A stretch of DNA of 51,343 nucleotides from Selenomonas sp. (GTDB lineage: Bacteria > Bacillota > Negativicutes > Selenomonadales > Selenomonadaceae). The notes beneath the pieces were generated by a model. The model was given only the letters and a program-made list of their open reading frames with translations. It made no database searches and was not told the DNA's origin. The DNA is taken from assembly GCA_017635515.1 (NCBI GenBank), contig JAGBLH010000286.1, positions 1-51,343 on the forward strand, read 5' to 3'. Position 1 is the stretch's first letter, and each line of letters starts with the position of its first letter. A program made the translations under genes and the position numbers. Shown in pieces: positions 21,493 to 29,105 of the stretch.

Positions 21493-22239
21493 ATGGAGTA
21501 TTTGGATTTTAATGTGGTCAGGATGCTTGGTTCTTATGGACTAACTGTTGATGGCCTAGTAGACTTTAGTGATTCTATGGATGACGCTGTTACAGATTCT
21601 GAATGGGAATGGCTGAAAAAGAAATGCTACCGCAAGAATATGGTTGCTCTCATTGGTTCCGGCTTTATTGACTTTACTAAAGCTTCTTTTTTAACCCTTA
21701 TAAGAGGTTGTGTTGACAAATATTCATACACTAATGATATGATTAGCAGATTGCCAAACTATGATGCATTCCTGGATATCCAACGTGAAAATATTGGGAA
21801 AGCGAGGGCAGATGTAGCAAGAATCTATTTTGATGCCGGTAATTATGTAGTATGTTATGGTAAAATACAGAAGTTCAGTCACATAAGAGAAAAACGGGAT
21901 AAAGTCTGTATCGAAAAAGTTACAATATATAATCCTCATTCATTGGATGTTGATTGGAATTTGTTTACGGGGACACTGGATCATATTTGGGTGGAAAGCT
22001 GCTATTTCGAGGGGATGGATATAGGGGATAATGTAAAATTTGAGGCTACTATCTCCCCTTATTTGAAAACAGGCAATGGCAAGCAGATAGATTATGGCCT
22101 GGAAGTTTCGGATGATGCAGAACAGATAGATGATTATTACTGGCCTACCAAGGAAGATGTTCGTAATAGTATTGCGAATCGGAATAAATGTGCAAGTTGC
22201 TTGTATAATGATTATTGTTATGGGCATTGCCTTGCGTAG
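21493..22239 (+). CDS. hypothetical protein with C-terminal cysteine cluster, 248 aa
   Basis: Start MEYLDFNVVRMLGSYGLTVD at 21493 with AGGAGG 9 bases upstream; a TTA-rich upstream extension is unlikely. The middle (ARIYFDAGNYVVCYGKIQKF, VTIYNPHSLDVDWNLFTG and VKFEATISPYLKTGNGKQID) is beta-rich. The C-terminus CASCLYNDYCYGHCLA is a Cys/His zinc-type knuckle. The gene is visibly more A+T-rich than the conjugation genes around the island, as recent cargo would be. No family recognised. It ends at a bidirectional terminator. Confidence 0.65.
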   Translation: MEYLDFNVVRMLGSYGLTVDGLVDFSDSMDDAVTDSEWEWLKKKCYRKNMVALIGSGFIDFTKASFLTLIRGCVDKYSYTNDMISRLPNYDAFLDIQRENIGKARADVARIYFDAGNYVVCYGKIQKFSHIREKRDKVCIEKVTIYNPHSLDVDWNLFTGTLDHIWVESCYFEGMDIGDNVKFEATISPYLKTGNGKQIDYGLEVSDDAEQIDDYYWPTKEDVRNSIANRNKCASCLYNDYCYGHCLA

Positions 22240-22260
22240 TTACTGACGAATATACGAAAG

Positions 22261-22298
22261 AAAAGCATGGACTCTCGATTAAGAGGTTCCATGCTTTT
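22261..22298. terminator. bidirectional terminator between convergent genes
   Basis: AAAAGCATGGA and TCCATGCTTTT pair over 11 bp with an internal CTCT/AGAG pairing. T-runs follow in the plus direction (CTTTTTCTTT) and the minus direction (CTTTTCTTTC). It serves the 248-residue gene and the convergent minus-strand pair. Confidence 0.8.
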
Positions 22299-22301
22299 TC
22301 T

Positions 22302-22475
22302 TTATCTGGGGTTGTTTTTTATATTGTTTTTTGATTGTTGCTTTTTTATTAGTGCTGTTGCTGTGTCAATCTCCTTCTCGGCGTTCATCTTGTCAATTTT
22401 AGCTTTGTAAAGCCCCTTATATGCTTTTCGTTGCTTGGTCAGAGTACCTCTATAGCAATATTTACTGTCTTCCAT
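22302..22475 (-). CDS. small basic protein behind the VbhA-like antitoxin, 57 aa
   Basis: Starts MEDSKYCYRGTLTKQRKAYK at 22475, overlapping the VbhA-like gene by 14 bases. The protein is basic and helical (GLYKAKIDKMNAEKEIDTAT) and ends NNIKNNPR. It does not resemble a Fic toxin, the usual VbhA partner, and is much too short for one. It could be a remnant or an unrelated small DNA-binding protein. GGAAG-type Shine-Dalgarno sequence is weak (GGCAGAAT). Confidence 0.4.
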   Translation of the reverse strand: MEDSKYCYRGTLTKQRKAYKGLYKAKIDKMNAEKEIDTATALIKKQQSKNNIKNNPR

Positions 22476-22638
22476 ATTCTGCCAGCACTTCCTGTCTTAA
22501 TTCTTCAGAACTTTTTTCGCCCTTGGCTACTAGAAGTAATTCTTCAATGAATTCTTTGTCCAGGTACATATTTTCTATAGCTAATGTGGAAGTGACTGAA
22601 CGAACTATTCTAGCTGCTTCTGAATTTTCCACTATCAT
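22462..22638 (-). CDS. VbhA-like antitoxin domain protein, 58 aa
   Basis: Starts MIVENSEAARIVRSVTSTLA at 22638, behind an ideal GAGGTGAT site. The pattern A-x-x-x-V-x-S-x-x-x-x-[ML]-E followed by FIEELLLVAKGEKSSEELRQ matches the short three-helix antitoxin VbhA fold, whose second helix normally blocks the ATP pocket of a Fic toxin by an inhibitory S/T-x-x-x-E-G/N motif. Here SVTSTLAIEN provides a similar S-x-x-x-x-[IL]-E-N. No Fic domain gene lies in the window, so the antitoxin is orphaned or acts on a Fic protein elsewhere. It has its own strong promoter divergent from abiEi. Confidence 0.6.
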   Translation of the reverse strand: MIVENSEAARIVRSVTSTLAIENMYLDKEFIEELLLVAKGEKSSEELRQEVLAEYGRQ

Positions 22639-22673
22639 CGTTATCACCTCGTAATCTTCTGCTATTTATATCC

Positions 22674-22703
22674 ATTATACCATGCAGGTGGTGGCAGAAT
22701 CAA
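22674..22703 (-). promoter_or_regulatory. promoter of the VbhA-like gene
   Basis: On the minus strand: -35 TTGATT (22703-22698), 18-nt spacer, -10 TATAAT (22679-22674) with an extended TGG in front. Placed back to back with the abiEi promoter. Confidence 0.7.
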
Positions 22704-22706
22704 CCG

Positions 22707-22735
22707 TTGAAAAGGTTTTTGATTTGTGGTATCAT
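22707..22735 (+). promoter_or_regulatory. promoter of the abiEi-abiEii operon
   Basis: -35 TTGAAA (22707-22712), 17-nt spacer, -10 TATCAT (22730-22735). It starts 4 bases from the -35 box of the divergent VbhA-like promoter. Confidence 0.7.
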
Positions 22736-22744
22736 AAATCAAAA
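22717..22744. promoter_or_regulatory. inverted repeat over the abiEi -10 box, probable autoregulatory operator
   Basis: Arms TTTTGATTT and AAATCAAAA are separated by 10 bases that contain most of the -10 box. AbiEi proteins are known to repress their own operon by binding inverted repeats in the promoter, so this is the likely site. Confidence 0.65.
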
Positions 22745-22755
22745 GAGGTGATTTT

Positions 22756-23523
22756 ATGCGGGGTGGCAAGAGACCGGGGGCTGGACGGCCCAAGGCTATA
22801 GAAGGAACCAGGAGGCATTTCCTGTACTGCACGGAAGAGGAGTACGCTCAGGCGAAGAAGAGACTGGAGTGGGAGAGGGAGAAAGCCAATCCTCAGATCT
22901 TCATGGATGACGAGGATTATGTGTTTGATTGCCTGGCTAGTTTCGTGCCGGGGCAGCCTATCTTTTTGGACAAGCTTTTCGAGGACTGCCATGGGCGCAT
23001 CGAGAGCGTGGAGCGGTATAGGGAGCTTGTTGAGAAAATTGCGGAAGAGAATCCACGCCTCAAGCTAAGGAAATATGAGGAAGGCATCTACTACAGGACA
23101 ATACAGAAACGCTGTCGAGAATTGAGAATAGACAGCAGAGAGTTGTTTGCCATTAAGTATATGAAAGATGATGGATGGCATACAACAGGATATGATTTGC
23201 TTAACAAACTTGGTCTTGTGACACTTGTTCCTGCTTACGGCGAAATAGTGAGCAATTTTGTAAAGGAAAATATTGTAGATGAAAAATTTAAAGTGAAAAT
23301 ATATCCAGCAAAAGAGGAAATTACAGCTGAAAACAGACAGTATTTTACAATATTGGATGCAGTAAAGATGTTAAAAGAACCTTGTATAGATGCTGATAAC
23401 CCAATTAAGTTGATTAAAGATTATATAGAGAAAAATAAGCTTGAGATAACAAAGATTCGTGAATATGCTAATAGATCTTACGATAATGAAACTATAAATA
23501 ATTTGTCACTATGCGGAGGATAA
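22756..23523 (+). CDS. AbiEi-family antitoxin (DUF6088) with GKRPGAGRP DNA-binding N-terminus
   Basis: A 255-residue type IV antitoxin. The ATG follows GAGGTGATTTT, an ideal site. Residues 1-13 carry GGKRPGAGRPKA, a minor-groove-type motif found at the start of many plasmid and phage DNA-binding proteins. Residues 45-135 look like a winged helix (DYVFDCLASFVPGQPIFLDK, then IYYRTIQKRCRELRI). Residues 135-200 hold GWHTTGYDLLNKLGLVTLVP and GEIVSNFVKE, the DUF6088/AbiEi core (G-x-x-T-T-G-Y-x-L-L-N-x-L-G-L). It should counter AbiEii and repress the operon through the inverted repeat at 22717. The C-terminal half is A+T-rich compared with the first 90 codons. Confidence 0.82.
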   Translation: MRGGKRPGAGRPKAIEGTRRHFLYCTEEEYAQAKKRLEWEREKANPQIFMDDEDYVFDCLASFVPGQPIFLDKLFEDCHGRIESVERYRELVEKIAEENPRLKLRKYEEGIYYRTIQKRCRELRIDSRELFAIKYMKDDGWHTTGYDLLNKLGLVTLVPAYGEIVSNFVKENIVDEKFKVKIYPAKEEITAENRQYFTILDAVKMLKEPCIDADNPIKLIKDYIEKNKLEITKIREYANRSYDNETINNLSLCGG

Positions 23524-23527
23524 AATA

Positions 23528-24544
23528 ATGTACATTCATGAAGACTCTGGCGAATTTATAAGTACAATTGAAGAAATAAGCGAAATTACTGGATATCGTA
23601 TGGACGTTCTGGAAAAAGATTACTATGTTACACTGTTTCTCAAAGAACTAGCGTCCATGCAGTTTGACGATGGTTTAAAAGCTTATTTCAAAGGTGGTAC
23701 AGCTTTATACAAAAAATTAAAGAATCCAAAAAGGTTTTCTGAAGATATTGATATAACACTTGATGTCACTGGCTTGAATAACTCACAGGTTAAACAGACC
23801 TTAAAAAAAGCATCACAGAAATATGTAGCGTTGCCACGCTGCAAAGGCCATAAAAAGGAGAAAAATTTCCGTTCAGAAGCCTTGATGGTATATGAATATA
23901 CACCGAAAGTTCCATTTGATGCCAAAGATAAGCTTGAAAGGTTCGGTGAAGTGCAGGTTGAAGCAACAACTTTTACAATAAGCGAACCAACAGAAAGTAT
24001 GGAAATAAACAGCCTTATATATGAAAAAGCTCCGGAGGATATAAAAGCAATGCTTGAGGATAGATTCAATATAGGAGCTTTTGAAGTAAAAGCAATAACA
24101 TTGGAACGCTTATTCATAGACAAGCTTTTTGCTGCTGAAGCATATGTAAGAAGATCTGCTCAGGAAGATAAGACATTCGAGGCTTCAAAACATATCTATG
24201 ATTTGTCTGTTTTAAGCGATCAGGAGAGGATAAATGCTTTCCTGAAGGATGAAGAAGCCATGTCTTATATGCTTCAGATACAAATGAAGGAAGAGTTGAG
24301 CCGCATGAAGGGCGTGGCGGGCATTGTTCCCAGCAAGTTCAAGTTCTTTAGTTCTATATGCGAAGATGATAGGTTTGAAAAGGGATTCCAGAATATGGAA
24401 GACATTTATGTTTTCAGGGATGAGGACAGGTTCTCGTTTCAGATGGCTGTGGAGAAAATTTCTTCACTGAAGGAAAGGTTGCTTGAAAATGTTGCCTGGA
24501 AAGAAGCAAAGGCAGTCAAAGCTGAGAAAGAATTCTCAAGATGA
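23528..24544 (+). CDS. AbiEii/AbiGii-type nucleotidyltransferase toxin
   Basis: A 338-residue toxin of the type IV abortive infection system AbiE. The nucleotidyltransferase core is clear: VLEKDYYVTLFLKEL near residue 27, then YFKGGTALYKKLKN and RFSEDIDITLDVTG (G-G-[TS]-x-x-x-x-[RK] followed by S-x-D-[IV]-D), and ITLERLFIDKLFAAEAY near residue 190, the conserved T-x-[ER]-x-x-x-x-D-K-L motif. Relatives transfer nucleotides to target RNA such as tRNA and arrest growth after phage infection. GGAGG from the end of abiEi precedes the ATG by about 7 bases, 4 bases after the abiEi stop. The pair can also stabilise the element. Confidence 0.88.
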   Translation: MYIHEDSGEFISTIEEISEITGYRMDVLEKDYYVTLFLKELASMQFDDGLKAYFKGGTALYKKLKNPKRFSEDIDITLDVTGLNNSQVKQTLKKASQKYVALPRCKGHKKEKNFRSEALMVYEYTPKVPFDAKDKLERFGEVQVEATTFTISEPTESMEINSLIYEKAPEDIKAMLEDRFNIGAFEVKAITLERLFIDKLFAAEAYVRRSAQEDKTFEASKHIYDLSVLSDQERINAFLKDEEAMSYMLQIQMKEELSRMKGVAGIVPSKFKFFSSICEDDRFEKGFQNMEDIYVFRDEDRFSFQMAVEKISSLKERLLENVAWKEAKAVKAEKEFSR

Positions 24545-24572
24545 GTGGGTATGCAAGGGAGGGAGTATTGCT

Positions 24573-24805
24573 GTTGAGATTGGAGGAATAGAAGAAGGAG
24601 AGCGGATGCTGGTAAAAGGAGGGCATGGCGTTTTCCATCAGCAGCCCTACAATGAGGCGGTGGCAAGCAATATCCTCAAGAGGCTTTCATGCCATATACA
24701 ATGGAGGAGACTGAAGGGGGGGGGCTGTGTCGAAAGGTGCTTGGTGCGGCCCCCATATTTGATAATGGCAATAGTTTGACCATGCTGAGGGAACATAGCA
24801 GATAA
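24573..24805 (+). pseudogene. decayed HipA-like kinase fragment
   Basis: Reading from about 24573 gives IEEGERMLVKGGHGVFHQQP then YNEAVASNILKRL, the N-lobe pattern of HipA/CtkA-like kinases (M-[LV]-K, E-x-[IV]-A-S-x-I-x-x-R-L). A shift of one frame near 24687 then gives MPYTMEETEGG and, further on, APIFDNGNSLT before a stop at 24803. APIFD-[SN]-G-x-S-L belongs to the kinase C-lobe, so a large internal part is missing. The gene is therefore frameshifted and internally deleted. The nine-G run at 24716-24724 may be a slippage site. Confidence 0.6.
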
Positions 24806-24843
24806 ATTTGGTGCATGAGACAACAAAATACAATATTCAAGGT

Positions 24844-24870
24844 GAAAGTGGTTCTAATAGAACCACTTTC
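24844..24870. promoter_or_regulatory. palindromic site 2
   Basis: Arms GAAAGTGGTTC and GAACCACTTTC around TAATA, followed by seven T. Same element as at 19976 and 46792, 29 bases upstream of the primase -35 box. Confidence 0.8.
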
Positions 24871-24899
24871 ATTTTTTTATTTGGCTGAAAATCTGTAAG

Positions 24900-24927
24900 T
24901 TAGAACTCTTTTCGCAAGGGATAATAT
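24900..24927 (+). promoter_or_regulatory. probable promoter of the primase operon
   Basis: -35 TTAGAA (24900-24905), 16-nt spacer, -10 TAATAT (24922-24927). The -35 box is a weaker match than in the dam copy. Confidence 0.5.
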
Positions 24928-24968
24928 ATATAGAAGTCTTGCAGGTGCGCGGAACGGAGGAATTTGGC

Positions 24969-26642
24969 TTGAGATTTTTGGATGAAGACGAGAAGCGGGA
25001 GCTTCGGAGCCATCTGAAGGAGTATCTGGTGGAAAGCGGCCTTGCTACGGTGGAGCAAATAAGCCGTGGGCAGAATTTCAGCTGCCCAGGGCTTGACCAC
25101 AATGATGATTCTCCTTCGGCCCACTACTATGATGACCCGAAGTGCCCGCATGTGTACTGCTTCGGCTGCGGGGATTCCTGGGAACTGTTCAAGCTCATTG
25201 GCGAGAGGGAGGGGAAGTTCTCTTTCGAGGAGCAGGTGGAGAGGGCCAGGGAACTTTATGGCAGGGAGAGGTCGGACAACAGGCCCATCCCTGTGGTGAA
25301 GCTCCAGCAGACGGTGGAAAATGGGCCTGTCACAGAAGAGGAGAAAGAGAAGCTCCGTGAGTTCGTCAAGGAGAGCCAGAAGCATCTGGAGGAAACGGAT
25401 TATTTCCTTCGCCGGGGCTTTTCCCTGGAGTTTGCCAGGGAGCAGGGGGTGGGGTACAGCCCTGAACGCCACCGCCTTATCGTCCCTACTGATGAGGGGT
25501 ATGTGGCAAGGACGGTGCTTCCTTATGACAATATCCCACGATATCTGAATTCCAAAGGAGCGAATGTGTCGCTGGCTGGCAAGGCAGCCCTTGATCAGGA
25601 TAAGCCGGTTTTCGTGGTGGAAGGCATCTTTGATGCCCTGGCGATAAGGCAAGCGGGGTATGAGGCAATCTCTCTCAACAGCACAAGCAATGCCAAGCTC
25701 TTGCTGGATGCTGTTGAGAAGTCTGAGGCCAAGCCTGAGCTTGTCATTGCTCTTGACAACGACAAGACGGGAAGAAAGACCGCTATGGAGCTGAAAGCCC
25801 GGCTTGATGAGATGCTGGGTGTGAAGTCCAGGCTGGTGCTGGACAGCTGGGGGGAGTTCAAGGATGCAGGGGAGTGGCTGGAAAAGGCGGGGAATGATGC
25901 CTTGAAAGAGAGGCTGGGCGTGGTGATGGCAATGGATTCTGACAGGCTGGAAAGCCTTCAGGATGAGGAAACGTATGCCATGATGTACCATCGCCTCCGG
26001 GAGAACAAGCCAGCCCATGCCACGGATGACCTGCTTGAGTATTGGGAGAGTGTCATTCATGAAATAAAGGAGACTGTCATCCAGCTCCATAAGGCTGAAA
26101 AGCAGTGCAAGGTGCTGAAGCTCTGGAGCACGGCTATCGAGAAGGCGGCAGAGGAGTTCAGCATCGAGCCTGAGAAGGTGGAACCGCTCAGGCAGGAACT
26201 CAGCAAGATTGAGGCCAAGGCCCAGCAGGACCTGAAGGACTGGGAGTATATCATGAAGTCCATGGAAAAGCTGGATTTCTTCTCGAACAATCTGATTGAT
26301 TCCATTGTGGAGATAAGGGAGAGAAATCCGCTCTTCAAGCTGCCTGAGGTCCAGCATGCCATGGAGGCCGAGGAAGCCCTGAGGGAACCGCCGAAGCAGA
26401 AGCCTGAGGTGATCTATTATGCCTTGCTTCGTGAGGCTGCCGAGAATAACACGGGCATCCTTGATTATGAGGCAGACAGGCTAATTGCTGAAAGGCTGAA
26501 GGACAGCAGAAAGAATGAGAAGGAGATCGCCATGTGCCTTTCCTTCTCTCCGGCTCTCAGGAATGTCCCAGAAGGCAAGAGGAAGGCTACAGCGGAGACT
26601 GTGCTGAAGGACATTGAAAGCAAGCGTGGCGCAGGAAGGTGA
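24969..26642 (+). CDS. conjugative-element DNA primase (CHC2 zinc finger plus TOPRIM)
   Basis: 557 residues from the TTG at 24969 (CGGAGG 8 bases upstream). The CHC2-type zinc finger uses C39 in NFSCPGLDH, H44, and C64/C67 in VYCFGCGDSWELFKLIG. The TOPRIM domain shows FVVEGIFDALAIRQ (catalytic Glu near residue 216) and VIALDNDKTGRKTA (D-x-D near 263). The C-terminal 250 residues are a charged coiled-coil region without known motifs. The protein should make RNA primers on the transferred single strand or for vegetative replication. It leads an operon running through 39.3 kb with the seven tail-sharing paralogs. Its first 40 codons recur at 20102. Confidence 0.9.
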   Translation: MRFLDEDEKRELRSHLKEYLVESGLATVEQISRGQNFSCPGLDHNDDSPSAHYYDDPKCPHVYCFGCGDSWELFKLIGEREGKFSFEEQVERARELYGRERSDNRPIPVVKLQQTVENGPVTEEEKEKLREFVKESQKHLEETDYFLRRGFSLEFAREQGVGYSPERHRLIVPTDEGYVARTVLPYDNIPRYLNSKGANVSLAGKAALDQDKPVFVVEGIFDALAIRQAGYEAISLNSTSNAKLLLDAVEKSEAKPELVIALDNDKTGRKTAMELKARLDEMLGVKSRLVLDSWGEFKDAGEWLEKAGNDALKERLGVVMAMDSDRLESLQDEETYAMMYHRLRENKPAHATDDLLEYWESVIHEIKETVIQLHKAEKQCKVLKLWSTAIEKAAEEFSIEPEKVEPLRQELSKIEAKAQQDLKDWEYIMKSMEKLDFFSNNLIDSIVEIRERNPLFKLPEVQHAMEAEEALREPPKQKPEVIYYALLREAAENNTGILDYEADRLIAERLKDSRKNEKEIAMCLSFSPALRNVPEGKRKATAETVLKDIESKRGAGR

Positions 26643-26646
26643 GGCT

Positions 26647-27063
26647 ATGTCAAAGATTTTTTTTGTAAGCCAGGAATCAGATGCTTATCCTGTCAAGGTG
26701 GTCCTGAGCAGGAGCAATAAGTATGTGTTCCTGTTCCACGATGAGCGACTGGTGCTCTCCCTCAGCGCCAACGATATCTTCCTGATAAAGGACGAGATTG
26801 ATACCGAGCGGGGGTACAAGGAACTTGTCAGGGTTTATCTCATGAGGCTGATAGATAAGATGGAACCTGATTTCGAGCGGGCGCTCTGTAATGAGGAATA
26901 TGTTGAAGATGTCGCTGAGAAGTATGCAAAGCAGGTGAGGGGGATATCTATACTGACGCTGACAGAAGAAATGAGGCAGAGTTTCTTTGAGGAGGCATTC
27001 CGTCAGGTCGATTACAGATTTTATCTCAAGAAGAATGACGGCGAAACAAGGGTGGGTGCTTGA
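26647..27063 (+). CDS. hypothetical protein, 138 aa
   Basis: Start MSKIFFVSQESDAYPVKVVL at 26647, 4 bases after the primase stop, with AGGAAGGTGAGG upstream. The N-terminal 60 residues are beta-rich (VVLSRSNKYVFLFHDERLVL), the rest helical (GYKELVRVYLMRLIDKMEPD). It overlaps the next ATG by a single base. No family recognised; part of the primase operon. Confidence 0.65.
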   Translation: MSKIFFVSQESDAYPVKVVLSRSNKYVFLFHDERLVLSLSANDIFLIKDEIDTERGYKELVRVYLMRLIDKMEPDFERALCNEEYVEDVAEKYAKQVRGISILTLTEEMRQSFFEEAFRQVDYRFYLKKNDGETRVGA

Positions 27064-27812
27064 TGGGAAAGGTCATTGATATGAAAGCATGGGGTAAGGA
27101 AAGCCTGAAACCGGCAGAAAAGCTGGCCATGATGGTTATGGCTGGTGACAAGTCAGCCATAGAGTATGCTCAAAGATTGAATGAGAATGCAGATGGGCTT
27201 GTGTCTCTTGCCGTGTTCATCAACAGATGCCAGCGCAGCCTGGACCTTGCCAGGAAGGCCAGGGCTATGTTCTCCGAGGACATACGCATCGGCGGGAGAA
27301 TCAGCGAGGCTTTTGACCATGTCGTGAATGCCCAGGCAATGCTTACGCCGACTGTCATTGAGAGCAGGTTGTTCAGCAGCTTCAAGCTGGTGTCAAATTT
27401 CAGGGAGATCGGCAGGTATTCCAAGAAGAACCCTGAGATCCAGTTCCTATATGATATGAAGAACTGCCCCAAGCTGGATGGTGATGTGACCTATTACGCC
27501 CGCCAGGTGGATTACGCCATTGGCAGGATGTATGCTGACGGAAGGTTTTCTGAAGAGGAAATCATTGATACTGCCATGCGGTGCAGCCCACTCAATGACA
27601 GCACGGAAACCCTGATGCTCCCTATCATGCTCCTGCGAGATGAGCTGATGAAGCAGGACAGGGATTTTGTGGTAGAGAGGGTGGCTGAGGGCATTGATGT
27701 GGAGACTGCGATTGAGATATGCAAGAAGCAGATGCAGCACAGGCCTGGTGATGCGGAGTATTATGATGAGATCCGGGAGCATGTGAGAAGGAAAGAAAGC
27801 GAACTGGCATAA
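27063..27812 (+). CDS. hypothetical helical protein, 249 aa
   Basis: Start MGKVIDMKAWGKESLKPAEK at 27063; AAGGGTGGGTG lies upstream. The protein is all-helical with repeated helical hairpins (AIEYAQRLNENADGLVSLAV, AIGRMYADGRFSEEEIIDTA and FVVERVAEGIDVETAIEICK) and resembles in style the helical repeats of the 818-residue protein at 15.8 kb, though I cannot show homology. No enzyme motif. It sits between the primase and the paralog cluster. Confidence 0.62.
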   Translation: MGKVIDMKAWGKESLKPAEKLAMMVMAGDKSAIEYAQRLNENADGLVSLAVFINRCQRSLDLARKARAMFSEDIRIGGRISEAFDHVVNAQAMLTPTVIESRLFSSFKLVSNFREIGRYSKKNPEIQFLYDMKNCPKLDGDVTYYARQVDYAIGRMYADGRFSEEEIIDTAMRCSPLNDSTETLMLPIMLLRDELMKQDRDFVVERVAEGIDVETAIEICKKQMQHRPGDAEYYDEIREHVRRKESELA

Positions 27813-27829
27813 GGGGGATGTTTGACATC

Positions 27830-29086
27830 ATGGCAGAGGATAAAAGCATTTTATATTTTGATGTGCGTTTTTCGGAGAATGGCGAGTACAACCAGGATGA
27901 CCATACTGTGATGATAAAGGCACTGCGTGAACCCAAGTCTCTTGAGGAGTTGAATGAGTTCCTGAAGGATGTGGTCGAAGAGCATGGCAAGGTCATTGAG
28001 TATGACAGGTTATCTGAAGATGAGGGAATAAATTGGTTTGATACTTTTGGTGATGAGAACAGGCCTGTGCTTGGCGAGGTGAAGGTGCTGTATGATGAAA
28101 AAAGTGTACTGGATGATGGCACGGAGATTTTGAGTGTGTCTCAGCCATTCCCAGATGATGAGGAATATACTGCTATACATTATGTGCAGGGGAATCTTAC
28201 TGGGGTTCAACTGGTTCAGAATTGTGTAGTGGCTGATTTTGAACTTGAGGTGGCTCGTTTTGATGAAGTGCCGGAGATTCCTGTATATAGAGAATATGGC
28301 GCGGCTATGGTTCCTGTAACTTCTCTGAACACGGTGGGGCATTCTGAAAAGGAAGCCGTGCTGGAGTTAATCAACCGAGGTGAATTGGAGCTTCATGATT
28401 TGAGTGAGCTTCCTAATGTCAAGGATTTGGGACCAGTGCTTTCCGATTTGTATCATGAGGCCCTATCCACTACTCCTGAGATGGTTTTTCTTGATGAAGA
28501 TAATAAGGATTCAATCCTCAAAATGGGGTATGAAAAATCTGTTCAGGAGATATGTGAGAGCATAGAGGCTGACTTGGAAAAGTTTCCAGCATTGAGGAAA
28601 GTCATTGAAGTTGATCCCGATGGGCCGGAGGAAGGGGAGCCGATTGTTACTTGCTATATGGATTTCCCTTGTATGGTAGTCGAGGACTATGACAGGGAGA
28701 AATACAGGAGCGCAGTTCCTTTTATGCTTAATCAGGCCGGTGCAAAAATTTTGGAGTATGTGCAAGAGGCAGTGGATAAGGAACTGGGCGTGGTAGAGGC
28801 TTGCAAGGAGCATAACATAACTTATGCGCCCCGTAAACTGGAAGAAGCACTGTATGCTTTTGGGCATTTTTCCAGCAAACAAGTGCTGAAGGTTATTGAT
28901 AAGGAAGCTCATAGGCCTGACAAACGGAAGGATGCTGCTGTCCTGGACGGGGCGTTGAAGTACGAATCCCAGCATGACAGGAAGGAAGCTTTGAAGCAGG
29001 TGAAGAGCTGGATGAAGAAGCCTTGCGACAAGGTAGCCAAAGAGATTGAGAAGCTTCAGGAGAAGAACAGGCAGCAGGGCAGGTAA
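27830..29086 (+). CDS. tail-sharing paralog 1, 418 aa
   Basis: First of seven genes that share a C-terminal block. I favour the ATG at 27830 (MAEDKSILYFDVRF); an ATG at 27818 abuts the GGGGG site. A unique N-terminus (about 1-110) is followed by the family core: TAIHYVQGNLTGVQL, then AVLELINRGELELHDLSELP, then SIEADLEKFPALRKVIEVDP and DFPCMVVEDYDREKYRS. The tail reads VLDGALKYESQHDRKEALKQ, then VKSWMKKPCDKVAKEIEK and LQEKNRQQGR. The body is acidic and the tail basic. No catalytic motif is visible. A cytosolic polyvalent or accessory protein of the conjugative element, or a substrate with a secretion tail, are both possible. Confidence 0.7.
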   Translation: MAEDKSILYFDVRFSENGEYNQDDHTVMIKALREPKSLEELNEFLKDVVEEHGKVIEYDRLSEDEGINWFDTFGDENRPVLGEVKVLYDEKSVLDDGTEILSVSQPFPDDEEYTAIHYVQGNLTGVQLVQNCVVADFELEVARFDEVPEIPVYREYGAAMVPVTSLNTVGHSEKEAVLELINRGELELHDLSELPNVKDLGPVLSDLYHEALSTTPEMVFLDEDNKDSILKMGYEKSVQEICESIEADLEKFPALRKVIEVDPDGPEEGEPIVTCYMDFPCMVVEDYDREKYRSAVPFMLNQAGAKILEYVQEAVDKELGVVEACKEHNITYAPRKLEEALYAFGHFSSKQVLKVIDKEAHRPDKRKDAAVLDGALKYESQHDRKEALKQVKSWMKKPCDKVAKEIEKLQEKNRQQGR

Positions 29087-29105
29087 GAAAAGGAAGGAAT
29101 AATCT

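Larger units (their letters stand above)
24844..25089 (+). repeat. 246-bp direct repeat, copy 2 (intact primase context)
   Basis: Second copy of 19976-20222. Here the repeated start continues into the full primase gene, so this copy is probably the original reading context. Confidence 0.97.

Noticed and set aside
24541-24591. 16-codon frame starting at the abiEii stop (MSGYAREGVLLLRLEE)
   Set aside because: Too short, no similarity and no purine-rich site at the right distance; probably chance.
19976-25089. Transposon or insertion sequence explanation for the repeats
   Set aside because: No transposase, no terminal inverted repeats and the repeats include a promoter and coding start; homologous duplication fits better.
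24900-26357. 485-codon minus-strand frame opposite the primase
   Set aside because: Composition is Leu/His/Pro-rich in the way of an antisense frame; the CHC2 and TOPRIM motifs are on the plus strand.
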